A DNA stretch of 45,306 bases from Mesorhizobium sp. Its GTDB lineage: Bacteria; Pseudomonadota; Alphaproteobacteria; Rhizobiales; Rhizobiaceae. The notes beneath the pieces are model-generated. The model made no database searches and was not told the origin of the DNA. It was given only the letters and a program-made list of their open reading frames with translations. This document shows, in pieces, positions 28,961-36,568 of this stretch (within the stretch, counting starts at the first letter, position 1; the number at the start of each line of letters is the position of its first letter). The DNA lies in assembly GCF_005063415.1 (NCBI RefSeq), contig NZ_SUEG01000002.1:1-45306 (forward strand). The letters run 5' to 3'. The position numbers and the translations under genes are program-made.

Positions 28961-30103
28961 ATGCAGTTCATCGATCTTGGCGCGCAGCGCGAACGCATTC
29001 GCGACAGGCTGAAAGCGGCAATCGACCGGGTTGTCGACGAGGGCCGCTATATTCTCGGACCTCAGGTCACCGAATTCGAAAACAAGCTCGCCGCCTATAT
29101 CGGCACCAAGCATGTGGTCGCTTGCGCCAACGGCACCGATGCGCTGCTGCTGCCACTGTTTGCCGCCGGCATCGGCCCGGGCGACGCGGTGTTCGTGCCG
29201 AGCTTCACCTTCGCCGCCACGGCCGAAGTGGTGGCGCTGACCAAGGCCGAACCGGTATTCGTCGATGTCGATGCCGACAGCTACAATATCGACATCGCCA
29301 GCCTCGAGGCGGCAATCGCCATGATCAAGGCGGAGGGCCGGCTGAGGCCGAAGGCAATCATTCCCGTCGACCTGTTCGGCCTCGCCGCCGATTACGAGGC
29401 GATCATGGCCATCGCCGATCGCGAAGGCCTGATGGTCATCGAGGATGCGGCGCAGGCGACCGGCGGCTCGGCCGACGGCAAGATGTGCGGCTCGTTCGGC
29501 ACCGTCGGCTCGACCAGCTTCTATCCGGCAAAGCCGCTCGGCTGCTATGGCGACGGCGGTGCGATGTTCACCAATGACGATGCGCTGGCCGAACAGCTGC
29601 GCTCGTTTGCTTTTCACGGCAAGGGCGAAACGCAATACGACAATGTCCGCGTCGGCATCAACTCTCGGCTCGACACGCTTCAGGCGGCGATCCTGATAGA
29701 GAAGCTGGCCATCCTCGAGGACGAGATGGTGGCGCGGCAAGCGGTCGCCAATCGCTATGCCGAAGGTCTCGGCGATATCGTCAAGGCGGCGCGCAATCTG
29801 GGCGGCGGCCGCTCGGCCTGGGCGCAATACGCCATCGAAACGCCGAAACGCGACGGGCTCAAGGCACATCTCGGTGAAAAGGGCATTCCGTCAGTCATCT
29901 ACTATGTGAAACCGCTGCACAGCCAGATTGCCTATCGCGATTATCCGCGCACGCCGACCGGCCTTGCCGTTTCGGAAGGGCTGCCGAAGCGCATCCTGTG
30001 CCTGCCGATGCATCCCTATCTGAGCGAGGCCGACCAGGACCGGATCATCGAAACCATCCGTAACTATATCGGCTCGAATTCGGCGCATGTAGCGGCGGCA
30101 TAA
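28961..30103 (+). CDS. DegT/DnrJ/EryC1/StrS-family sugar aminotransferase
   Basis: A 380-residue PLP enzyme that usually transfers an amino group to a 3- or 4-keto nucleotide sugar. The PLP-binding lysine is K191 in FYPAKPLGCYGDGG, the PLP-ring aspartate is in VIEDAAQATGG (about 159-169), and GTDALLLPL (about 58) binds the phosphate. N-terminus MQFIDLGAQRERI is typical, and GAGG precedes the ATG. No nucleotide-sugar dehydratase, acetyltransferase or glycosyltransferase is adjacent, so the product sugar and pathway are unknown. A 253-bp gap with a small hairpin CAGGGttttgCCCTG (28877-28891) separates it from the kinase gene. Confidence 0.88.
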   Translation: MQFIDLGAQRERIRDRLKAAIDRVVDEGRYILGPQVTEFENKLAAYIGTKHVVACANGTDALLLPLFAAGIGPGDAVFVPSFTFAATAEVVALTKAEPVFVDVDADSYNIDIASLEAAIAMIKAEGRLRPKAIIPVDLFGLAADYEAIMAIADREGLMVIEDAAQATGGSADGKMCGSFGTVGSTSFYPAKPLGCYGDGGAMFTNDDALAEQLRSFAFHGKGETQYDNVRVGINSRLDTLQAAILIEKLAILEDEMVARQAVANRYAEGLGDIVKAARNLGGGRSAWAQYAIETPKRDGLKAHLGEKGIPSVIYYVKPLHSQIAYRDYPRTPTGLAVSEGLPKRILCLPMHPYLSEADQDRIIETIRNYIGSNSAHVAAA

Positions 30104-30121
30104 ATTCGAAAGCTTCGAAGC

Positions 30122-30328
30122 GTGGTCGCGGATTACATCGACGAGTTCATCATGTTCTGCGCCGGGCTGTGGATGGCTGGCGTCGGCTTCGGATTTTTCT
30201 CGGACCCCTCTCAAGCTCGCCCCGGCCAACAGCAGGCATGGTGGACCAACTTTGGAACGCATTTTAAATGGATGGGGCCGCTGTTGATCCTCATCGCGAT
30301 AGTGCTCGCGTTCGCGGCACCTTCCTAG
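30122..30328 (+). CDS. small membrane protein of unknown function
   Basis: Up to 68 residues from a GTG at 30122, or 58 from the ATG at 30152; neither has a clear ribosome site. Two hydrophobic stretches (about residues 10-27 and 49-66) are separated by a short polar, tryptophan-containing loop with DPSQARPGQQQAWW. This suggests a two-span inner-membrane protein. It starts 18 nt after the aminotransferase stop and may be co-transcribed. No family recognised. Confidence 0.5.
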   Translation: MVADYIDEFIMFCAGLWMAGVGFGFFSDPSQARPGQQQAWWTNFGTHFKWMGPLLILIAIVLAFAAPS

Positions 30329-30350
30329 CGGACCCTATTCGGCGGGCTAT

Positions 30351-30755
30351 TCACGAGTTCGGTGCGATCAGCTTGAGTGATGGAAAATAGGTACGATAGA
30401 GACCAACATCGCGAGTGAGCAGCGGCAGCCCATTGACGGCGGCATGGGCGCCGATGAAAAAGTCGGGCAGCACGCCGGAGCGCAACCCGCCCGATCTCCT
30501 GTATTGGGTAAAGACCTTTCCCGCGAGGAACAGTGCTGCCCGTGGCATCGAAGCGATTTCGAGACCAGCTTTGTCAAGAAACGCGTCGAGATCCTCGATG
30601 CGCCCGTATCGGACGGCTAACTCCGCATAGACAGCATCGTTGATCAACAGCGGTCCATTCAGGCTTTGGGCCTCAAGCTGAGCGATCGACCAATCCGCCC
30701 AGTTCGGATCATTGGTGACAAGATCGAGCAGAACGTTGGTGTCGACCAGCGTCAC
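30351..30755 (-). CDS. vapC: VapC-type PIN-domain toxin
   Basis: A 134-residue PIN-domain ribonuclease, the toxin of a type II pair. The acidic residues that bind Mg are in place: D5 in MTLVDTNVLLD, E45 in AVYAELA, D98 in VLPDFFIGAHA and D116 in LLTRDVGLY. Known VapC enzymes cut initiator tRNA or rRNA until bound by VapB. It overlaps vapB by 4 nt (ATGA), as usual for the pair. It appears intact. Confidence 0.9.
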   Translation of the reverse strand: MTLVDTNVLLDLVTNDPNWADWSIAQLEAQSLNGPLLINDAVYAELAVRYGRIEDLDAFLDKAGLEIASMPRAALFLAGKVFTQYRRSGGLRSGVLPDFFIGAHAAVNGLPLLTRDVGLYRTYFPSLKLIAPNS

Positions 30756-30985
30756 ACGTCGCCACGCGTCAGTGCCATGATCGCGTCGGTATCGAGACCC
30801 TTGCCGGCATGGCCGCGCAATTTCGCGAAGCGGCTCGCGGGCTGCTTCTTGTCACTGCGCGTAATCACGACGTTGCCGTCATCGGCGCGGCGGAAGTCGA
30901 CTCTGCTGCCCGGGACGATCCCAAGCAGTTCGCGGACCGGCTTTGGAATAGTCACCTGTCCCTTGGCTGTGACTTTGGTGGTCAT
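30752..30985 (-). CDS. vapB: VapB-type AbrB-fold antitoxin
   Basis: A 77-residue antitoxin. The N-terminal swapped-hairpin AbrB domain (about residues 1-45) has KVTAKGQVTIPKPVRELLGI followed by PGSRVDF. The C-terminal tail (about 50-77, PASRFAKLRGHAGKGLD) should wrap VapC and neutralise it. The dimer binds DNA and autoregulates; an inverted repeat lies just upstream. It is translationally coupled to vapC. Confidence 0.88.
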   Translation of the reverse strand: MTTKVTAKGQVTIPKPVRELLGIVPGSRVDFRRADDGNVVITRSDKKQPASRFAKLRGHAGKGLDTDAIMALTRGDV

Positions 30986-30996
30986 GTTCGAACCTC

Positions 30997-31026
30997 GGTA
31001 ATACCAATAATCAACAAGGTATTACC
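30997..31026. promoter_or_regulatory. candidate VapB operator
   Basis: GGTAATACC (30997-31005) and GGTATTACC (31018-31026) are perfect 9-bp reverse complements separated by 12 bp, 11 bp upstream of the vapB ATG. Location and symmetry fit an autoregulatory site for VapB or the VapBC complex. No other gene nearby would need it. Confidence 0.6.
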
Positions 31027-31239
31027 CGTCGTGTTGGATTTCAACCGCTAGATCGGTATCCATCCGTCATTTTACGGTCGCACATTGGCCTTCTGCACTG
31101 CCAGAACTCATCCCCTGCCCTCTCTCCCAAATCGGCCGGCGCGGCTTTGACAGATTGCCGTCAGGGCAAAATTTTTGAAGTGCTTTGCTCTGCGCCGAAG
31201 CATAGTCTGCACCTGTCTTCCCTCTAGGCTGGCTATTTC

Positions 31240-32259
31240 ATGAAGAAGATTGGTTTCCTCTCGTTCGGGCACTGGACGCCCTCGCCGCAATCGCAGACGC
31301 GGACGGCATCCGACGCGCTTTTGCAGTCCGTCGAGCTGGCGGTCGCGGCCGAGGAGCTGGGTGCGGACGGCGCGTATTTCCGCGTGCATCACTTCGCGCG
31401 CCAGCTCGCCTCGCCTTTCCCGCTGCTGGCGGCGGTTGGGGCGAAGACCAGCCGAATCGAGATCGGCACGGCGGTGATCGACATGCGTTACGAGAACCCG
31501 CTCTATATGGCCGAGGACGCCGGCGCCGCCGATCTGATCGCCGGAGGGCGTCTGCAGCTGGGCATCAGCCGCGGCTCGCCGGAGCAGGTGATCGAGGGAT
31601 GGCGCTACTTCGGCTACGCCCCGCAAGAGGGCGAGAGCGATGCCGACATGGCCCGCAGACACACCGGAGTGCTGCTCGAAGTGTTGCTGGGCAAGGGCTT
31701 TGCGCAGCCCAACCCGCGGCCGATGTTTCCCAACCCGCCTGGCCTGCTTCGCGTCGAGCCTCACTCAGAAGGCCTGCGCGAGCGCATCTGGTGGGGCGCC
31801 GCCACAAACGCCACCGCAGAATGGGCTGCGAAACTGGGGATGAACCTGCAGAGCTCCACGCTCAAATTCGACGAAGGCGGAAAGCCGTTTCACATCCAGC
31901 AGGCCGAACAGATCCGGGCTTTTCACGATGCCTGGAAGGCGGCCGGACACACGCGCGAGCCGCGGGTGTCGGTCAGCCGGAGCATTTTTGCACTGGTCGA
32001 CGATCGCGACCGCGCCTATTTCGGCGGCAACCAGAGCGGAGATCATTTCGGCTATATCGAGGCAGACAGGCTTGCCGTGTTCGGCCGCTCCTATGCCGCC
32101 GAGCCGGACGTCCTGATTGACCAGCTAAAGGGCGACGAAGCCATCGCCGAGGCCGACACGCTGCTGCTCACCGTCCCCAACCAGCTCGGCGTCGACTACA
32201 ATGCCCACGTCATCGAGGCGATCCTGACCCATGTCGCCCCTGGCTTGGGCTGGCGCTGA
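31240..32259 (+). CDS. luciferase-like (LLM class) flavin-dependent oxidoreductase
   Basis: A 339-residue bacterial-luciferase-fold monooxygenase or oxidoreductase that uses reduced FMN or F420. Start KKIGFLSFGHWTPSP, then EELGADGAYFRVHHFARQLASPFPLLAAVGAKTS in outline (about 45-80), IEIGTAVIDMRYENPLYMAEDAGAAD and LQLGISRGSPEQVIEGW are the expected barrel strands. Substrate unknown; no reductase partner is adjacent. A TTGACA at 31147-31152 with an A/T run 17 bp on is a possible promoter about 65 bp before the ATG. The ribosome site is weak. Confidence 0.85.
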   Translation: MKKIGFLSFGHWTPSPQSQTRTASDALLQSVELAVAAEELGADGAYFRVHHFARQLASPFPLLAAVGAKTSRIEIGTAVIDMRYENPLYMAEDAGAADLIAGGRLQLGISRGSPEQVIEGWRYFGYAPQEGESDADMARRHTGVLLEVLLGKGFAQPNPRPMFPNPPGLLRVEPHSEGLRERIWWGAATNATAEWAAKLGMNLQSSTLKFDEGGKPFHIQQAEQIRAFHDAWKAAGHTREPRVSVSRSIFALVDDRDRAYFGGNQSGDHFGYIEADRLAVFGRSYAAEPDVLIDQLKGDEAIAEADTLLLTVPNQLGVDYNAHVIEAILTHVAPGLGWR

Positions 32260-32318
32260 CGCGCGACTTTGTTGGAAAAGCCCACGGCGGTCGATACGAT
32301 GCTCGCGTTCTAGCGGTC

Positions 32319-32945
32319 TCACGGCTGCTTCCCGTCGGCTCGTTTCAGCATCGCAAATGCGCGGCTGATCCGTTGCAGCGCTGTCGCGTTGGCCAGCACT
32401 GCGTAAAGCGCGAACCCGCCCGCCAGAATCCAGGGCGAAGCCGCGCCCATGGCGTTCGCGACTCCGTCGGCAGCGAGCAGCACGCAAATGAACACCAGAC
32501 GTTCCATTCGCTCAAAGAAATCCGGCCAACCATGGTTTTCCACAGGGATTTCCAGCGCCGTCCGCGCCTTGGCGTAACTTGTGAGTATCCCGCCGGCGAA
32601 CGCGAACATTGCGATCGCCCACAGATCGGCGACCCAGCCGATAGCCGCAAAGACGGCCAATTCCTGATAGCGGTCGACGACAGCGTCGAAATAGCCACCG
32701 GCCTTAGTGCTCATATTTGTCCGGCGGGCGACCGCACCGTCCAGCGCGTCGAAGGTGAAGGCAAACGCCAGGCAAAGGCCAAAGGCAAGACTTGAATGGT
32801 GGTAGACGTAGGCGGCCGAGGACAAAGCGACGAGCACGAGCCCGCTGGCCGTAACCTGGTTCGGCGTCATGCCGATCCCGATCAGCGGAGCGGCGGCCTG
32901 CTCCCATAGCGGGTCGATGCGACTTTTCATGAGACCGGCGATCAT
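32319..32945 (-). CDS. CDP-alcohol phosphatidyltransferase
   Basis: A 208-residue integral membrane enzyme that joins an alcohol to a CDP-activated lipid. The full family signature D-x2-D-G-x2-A-R-x8-G-x3-D-x3-D is present at about residues 66-91 (DALDGAVARR..GGYFDAVVD). About five membrane spans. AGAGGAA precedes the ATG at 32945. The acceptor alcohol is not evident. It is divergent from pgpA, 274 bp away, which suggests a phosphatidyl-alcohol-phosphate intermediate that PgpA could dephosphorylate. Confidence 0.88.
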   Translation of the reverse strand: MIAGLMKSRIDPLWEQAAAPLIGIGMTPNQVTASGLVLVALSSAAYVYHHSSLAFGLCLAFAFTFDALDGAVARRTNMSTKAGGYFDAVVDRYQELAVFAAIGWVADLWAIAMFAFAGGILTSYAKARTALEIPVENHGWPDFFERMERLVFICVLLAADGVANAMGAASPWILAGGFALYAVLANATALQRISRAFAMLKRADGKQP

Positions 32946-33219
32946 GGCGGTTCCTCTGATGATGTCGTTTCACCGAGCTTTACCAGCAATTTGCGGGTTT
33001 GTTCCACCGTCGCCACCGTTCGACTTGGTCAACGCAGACGGAGAACTGGCTCAGCAACGTTCTCAACCCGACGCAACAGCGATTTCTTTTTGGCGGATGC
33101 GGCCGGCGGATTAAGGTGCTCGCCAAGCTGACGGCGCAAATCGACCGGCGGTCTGGCGGCCGCACCCGAACGATGTGACTATGATTGCTTGCCATCCGTC
33201 GGAAGCCGGCCGAAACTCG
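32946..33219. other. divergent intergenic region, phosphatidyltransferase/pgpA
   Basis: About 270 bp holding the start regions of both flanking genes. I see no known operator, RNA or clear promoter. Short open frames inside it have no family features. Confidence 0.4.
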
Positions 33220-33693
33220 ATGCATAAATTTTCGCCCAAGTTTGCCTACCTGCTCGCGACCTCTCTTGGCACGGGTTTATCTCCAATATGGCCGGGCACA
33301 GCCGGCGCAATGGTTGGAGTGGCTGTTGCCGCAGCTCTGATACCTGCATCGCCTTGGCTGACCGTGGTTGCCTATACGGCCCTGTTCGCCGTCGGCGTAT
33401 GGGCGTCATCGCATGTCATCTCCCGTACCGGGACGGAGGACCCACAGATCGTCGTCATAGATGAGACCTTCGGCGCCGCCGTGACACTTTCCATGCTGCC
33501 ACTCGACCCACTCTGGTGGGCAGCAGGCTTCCTTGCTTTCCGGTTTTTCGACGTCGTCAAGCCTTGGCCCATCCGTATCATGCATGACAAGGTAAGGGGT
33601 GGGGCCGGCATCATGCTGGACGATGCTGCCGCGGCTGTCGTCGCTGGGGCGTTGCTGCTCCTGCTGAACGGTTTGGTTGACCATTTGCGGTAA
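33220..33693 (+). CDS. pgpA: phosphatidylglycerophosphatase A
   Basis: A 157-residue membrane phosphatase of the PgpA family, which removes the terminal phosphate of phosphatidylglycerophosphate. Family motifs: TGLSPIWPGTAGAMVGV (about 20-36), DPQIVVIDETFGA (about 76-88), FRFFDVVKPWPI (about 109-120), and RGGAGIMLDDAAAAVVAG with the metal-binding LDD. The ATG at 33220 (MHKFSPKFAYL) is chosen; a GTG at 33175 would add 15 residues. Divergent from the phosphatidyltransferase gene. Confidence 0.87.
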   Translation: MHKFSPKFAYLLATSLGTGLSPIWPGTAGAMVGVAVAAALIPASPWLTVVAYTALFAVGVWASSHVISRTGTEDPQIVVIDETFGAAVTLSMLPLDPLWWAAGFLAFRFFDVVKPWPIRIMHDKVRGGAGIMLDDAAAAVVAGALLLLLNGLVDHLR

Positions 33694-33772
33694 CGGCGAC
33701 ATTCGGCCTCCACTCGCAAAGGCCGGCACGATGGTCCATGCGAGTTTAGCACCACAAGGGGGGACCGGACCG

Positions 33773-34135
33773 ATGCGAAGCTACAGGATGGCGGCCATTC
33801 CAGGCGATGGGATCGGCAAGGAAGTGGTAGCGGCCGGGCTTCGTGCGCTGGCCGCCTGCGCCACGCGTGACGGCGAGTTTTGAAGTGCAGCACTTCGACT
33901 GGCGCTCGGACAACTACAAGCTCAACGGCGTGATGATGCCCGAGGACGGCACTACGTTCTGGTCGACGTGATAATGCTGGAGCACCTCGGCGAGCCGGCT
34001 GCCGCGCAGCGCCTGATGGGCGCCGTCGAGCGCGTGATCGCGGACGCCTCACTGCACACGCCCGACCTCGGCGAAACCGCCACCACCGACGAGGTCACTG
34101 AAGCGGTTGCGCGGTGCTACTTGGCGACAACGGGT
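33773..34135 (+). pseudogene. remnant of a tartrate/D-malate dehydrogenase gene (ttuC-like)
   Basis: The first codons read MRSYRMAAIPGDGIGKEVVAAGLRAL, the N-terminal NAD-binding start of the isopropylmalate/tartrate dehydrogenase family, and then hit TGA at 33881. One extra T in a TTTT run explains it: skipping one base gives FEVQHFDWRSDNYKLNGVMMPEDG, the expected continuation. Soon after (about 33945-33970) the sequence jumps to the family's C-terminus, MLEHLGEPAAAQRLM..HTPDLGETATTDEVTEAV. Well over 200 codons of the middle, including the active site, are missing. The gene is dead by both frameshift and deletion. Confidence 0.85.
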
Positions 34136-34257
34136 AGGAAAAGGAGTAAACGCCTGGGCATCGCCAGCATTCTCGCCGACCACATCGGCAAGGACGTCGT
34201 GCCAGAACGTATGAGGCATCCGCACTCCCGCCGCTCATCGATGGTGTCTGGCGCCTG

Positions 34258-34650
34258 ATGTTTGACTTCCTGATGCGGTTCGCGCAGGACCGGTTGGCGA
34301 TCCAACAGAAATTGGGCCTGACGCCCAACGACTCGCGCGCCCTCTTCACCCTCGACAAAGATGTGGGCAAGCCGATCGGCGCATTGGCCGCTCAATGGCA
34401 CTGCGACCTTTCGACGGCGACTTGGCTGGTCGACCGGTTGGAGCAGGCGGGGCTCGCCGAACGGATCCCGTCGCCAAGCGATCGCCGTGTGAAACTTGTC
34501 AAGCTTACACCAAAGGGTGCTGCAACCATTGAGGAATTGACAACGGGATATCACAAGCCCCCAGCCGAGATGGTTGCGCTTCCACGCGCTGATCTGAATC
34601 AGCTGATTGGCCTGGTTAGAAAGTTACAGGCTGGCAAGTCCGTGGGTTGA
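34258..34650 (+). CDS. MarR-family transcriptional regulator, start uncertain
   Basis: 130 residues from the first available ATG. A winged helix-turn-helix of MarR type is clear: LGLTPNDSRALFTL, AAQWHCDLSTATWLVDRLEQAGL and the wing SPSDRRVKLVKLTPKG (about 19-86). The codons upstream of the ATG remain open and read ALPPLIDGVWRL, which matches the N-terminal helix of such regulators, but no ATG, GTG or TTG is found there. The native start may have been lost when the neighbouring pseudogene decayed, leaving a regulator short by roughly 15-25 residues. Ligand and targets unknown. Confidence 0.7.
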   Translation: MFDFLMRFAQDRLAIQQKLGLTPNDSRALFTLDKDVGKPIGALAAQWHCDLSTATWLVDRLEQAGLAERIPSPSDRRVKLVKLTPKGAATIEELTTGYHKPPAEMVALPRADLNQLIGLVRKLQAGKSVG

Positions 34651-34739
34651 CTACATCCCGCGCGGCGTTGCTGCTGCTAAGGAAGATCATTTGGGCCGTC
34701 CCAATGGCTATCAGTCTGGTTGTGCCTCGATCTTCAGCA

Positions 34740-36047
34740 TCACACCTCTTCCAGTCTGCGCACGCGAGCTTTGACCCCATTGCTAATGGCATCTGCGACT
34801 TGCGAAGGGAAACCCTTTGGGAGTGATGCAGAAACTAGTTCAATTGCCGTTAGCGCCTGTTGGCGCAGCTCGTCAAAGATCGCCGTGACGGGTTTTGGAC
34901 CAATTCCTGCCTTGGCGGCGGTCTGGATGAAATGGCGCGGCATGACGCTATCGATAAGGTAGTGGCGTGCATCGCCTATAGCCATCGCCAACTTCATTTT
35001 GTTGCGCCTGATCTGTCCCGCATTAAGGCTGCTCTGCGCTGAGATCACATCATATAGCGGCGTCATGCGGAACCGGCCGCCGGGAGAAAGAAAGACGCTA
35101 AAATTCTTGGCATGCCCATCTGTGGCGCCGAGAAGCCAAAAGGCGACCACGGCCTTCAGAACCGCAGCTTGATCTAGCTCCGGTTGGTCGCTTCCCTTCA
35201 TCAGACCAAGGATAGCCGGAACCCCAGGCCCGCCATCGGATTCGTATTTCAGCGACGGAGGCACAGACAAAGCCTGGCAGCAGTCTTCCTGGGGCAAGCG
35301 CAGGAGACGGTTGTCACTCGTCCATCGGCGATCGAAACGTTCGACTACGAGCACGCGATTGCCTTCGAACTCCTCGATTGCGGCGACGGCGCACGGGAGC
35401 CCCAGGGCGGCTGTCATCTTGAGGCAGAAAAATTCGTTTTCAACACTGAAGGAAAGGTCGATGCCATTTGGCAAGCGTCCAATCTGTGGCTTGAGGATGT
35501 GCGTTGTAGCAGTCGTCGCCAGCGGCTTGTACCAACGTCCTTTCCAGAACAAGAGCGCAGTCTTTTCCTGAGCGCCAGCGATCGAGATCCGAAAATCCTC
35601 ATCCTCGCCCAGCCCGAGGGGGGCCGATGCCAGATCGCGGAGGAGACGAGCAATCTCGGTAGCGTCAACGGGTTTGCCGTCGACAATACCGGCGGGGCCC
35701 GGTTCGACATCATCTGGCAGGAATTGCAGTGCGCCGACACAATCCCGTCCGACAGCGGCAAGCAAGTCATAGGCGTCTATCCCTTGGGCATGAACACGCT
35801 CCGCCATACGGCGGCGAATCGGGATGCTGTCGGGCAAGAGATTGTCGAAGACGGCAATGACGGGTGCACCGATATAGCGATCTTCACGTAGAGGCAGAGA
35901 TAGCGAGACTGGTAGCGCGTGCTCCCAGTCAAGCCAGGACGGATCATACTGAAAATCGATCGCGCCGCTGGATTGTCTATTCAGCCGCCCGACGAGACGG
36001 CTGTTCAAGAAGACATTGAGCGGGAGGTGCCGCCGCGGACGAGCCAT
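34740..36047 (-). CDS. hipA: HipA-type serine/threonine kinase toxin
   Basis: A 435-residue kinase closely like E. coli HipA in length and motifs. The N-terminal Couple_hipA domain (about 1-105) is followed by the P-loop-like RISIAGAQEKTALL (about 153), VVERFDRRW (about 232), the KYESDGGPG stretch, the catalytic loop GATDGHAKNFSVF (about 310-322) and the metal-binding MTPLYDV (about 331). In E. coli HipA phosphorylates glutamyl-tRNA synthetase and induces persistence; the serine that is autophosphorylated there lies in the SIAG segment, kept here. It overlaps hipB by 1 nt (TGATG). It appears intact. Confidence 0.92.
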   Translation of the reverse strand: MARPRRHLPLNVFLNSRLVGRLNRQSSGAIDFQYDPSWLDWEHALPVSLSLPLREDRYIGAPVIAVFDNLLPDSIPIRRRMAERVHAQGIDAYDLLAAVGRDCVGALQFLPDDVEPGPAGIVDGKPVDATEIARLLRDLASAPLGLGEDEDFRISIAGAQEKTALLFWKGRWYKPLATTATTHILKPQIGRLPNGIDLSFSVENEFFCLKMTAALGLPCAVAAIEEFEGNRVLVVERFDRRWTSDNRLLRLPQEDCCQALSVPPSLKYESDGGPGVPAILGLMKGSDQPELDQAAVLKAVVAFWLLGATDGHAKNFSVFLSPGGRFRMTPLYDVISAQSSLNAGQIRRNKMKLAMAIGDARHYLIDSVMPRHFIQTAAKAGIGPKPVTAIFDELRQQALTAIELVSASLPKGFPSQVADAISNGVKARVRRLEEV

Positions 36048-36298
36048 CAGAAGACGTCCTCGATCTCGGTCGACTTTGCCCTGGTCCGAGAGCGGACAAC
36101 CAATTCAAGGTCGAGCGCTGCGAGAATGTCGCAAAGCGTTCCGAGCTGTGTCCCGGGCGCACCATTCTCGACGGCCGAGATGGTCGCTTGGCGCAGCATC
36201 GTGCGCTCCCCGACAGTGGTCTGGTTCAGACCGAGTTTGCGGCGCTGCCGGCGGATGGCATCTCCGAGTTGCTTGGGCGTTCGGGCGATTTGGTCCAC
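36047..36298 (-). CDS. hipB: HipB-type antitoxin, HTH repressor
   Basis: An 83-residue helix-turn-helix protein of the Xre/Cro class. The DNA-binding domain covers about residues 8-68, with QLGDAIRRQRRKLGLNQTTVG and LRQATISAVENG as the HTH. The start is a GTG preceded at 6 nt by GAGAGG. HipB binds HipA and represses the pair's own promoter. Three phased repeats lie just upstream, as expected for autoregulation. Confidence 0.9.
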   Translation of the reverse strand: MDQIARTPKQLGDAIRRQRRKLGLNQTTVGERTMLRQATISAVENGAPGTQLGTLCDILAALDLELVVRSRTRAKSTEIEDVF

Positions 36299-36319
36299 AG
36301 CGTACCTCTCTAGCTATGA

Positions 36320-36391
36320 GATATACGCTTCCGAAGATAAATTTCAATATGCGCTCGCGCGAATAAACTGGAAGATACGCTCGACCGTATA
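36320..36391 (-). promoter_or_regulatory. hipBA promoter with three phased operator repeats
   Basis: On the minus strand a -35 TTGAAA (36347-36342) and a -10 TATATC (36325-36320) stand 16 bp apart, about 22 bp before the hipB start. Over and upstream of them ATATACGCT (36321), ATATGCGCT (36347) and AGATACGCT (36373) recur at exactly 26-bp intervals. Each begins a 19-bp unit ending in ..ATA; the third is a clear palindrome, ATACG-ctcgac-CGTAT, and the second matches 4 of 5 arm bases. E. coli HipB likewise binds several palindromes with fixed spacing at its promoter, but with a different sequence. Confidence 0.65.
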
Positions 36392-36568
36392 ACCCCCTCC
36401 CATCCCGCGTGGCCTCTCGCAGCCATGCCTCGACTTTCAGTTAGGCTGCTGGCCGCCGGCCAAAGGCGATGCGAGGATCCATGCGGGAAGTCCTCCCAGC
36501 GACTCTCCGGCATTACGCGCAATGCTCGAGGCAAATGAGGTCTATTGGATCGACAGTGGATCGATTGT

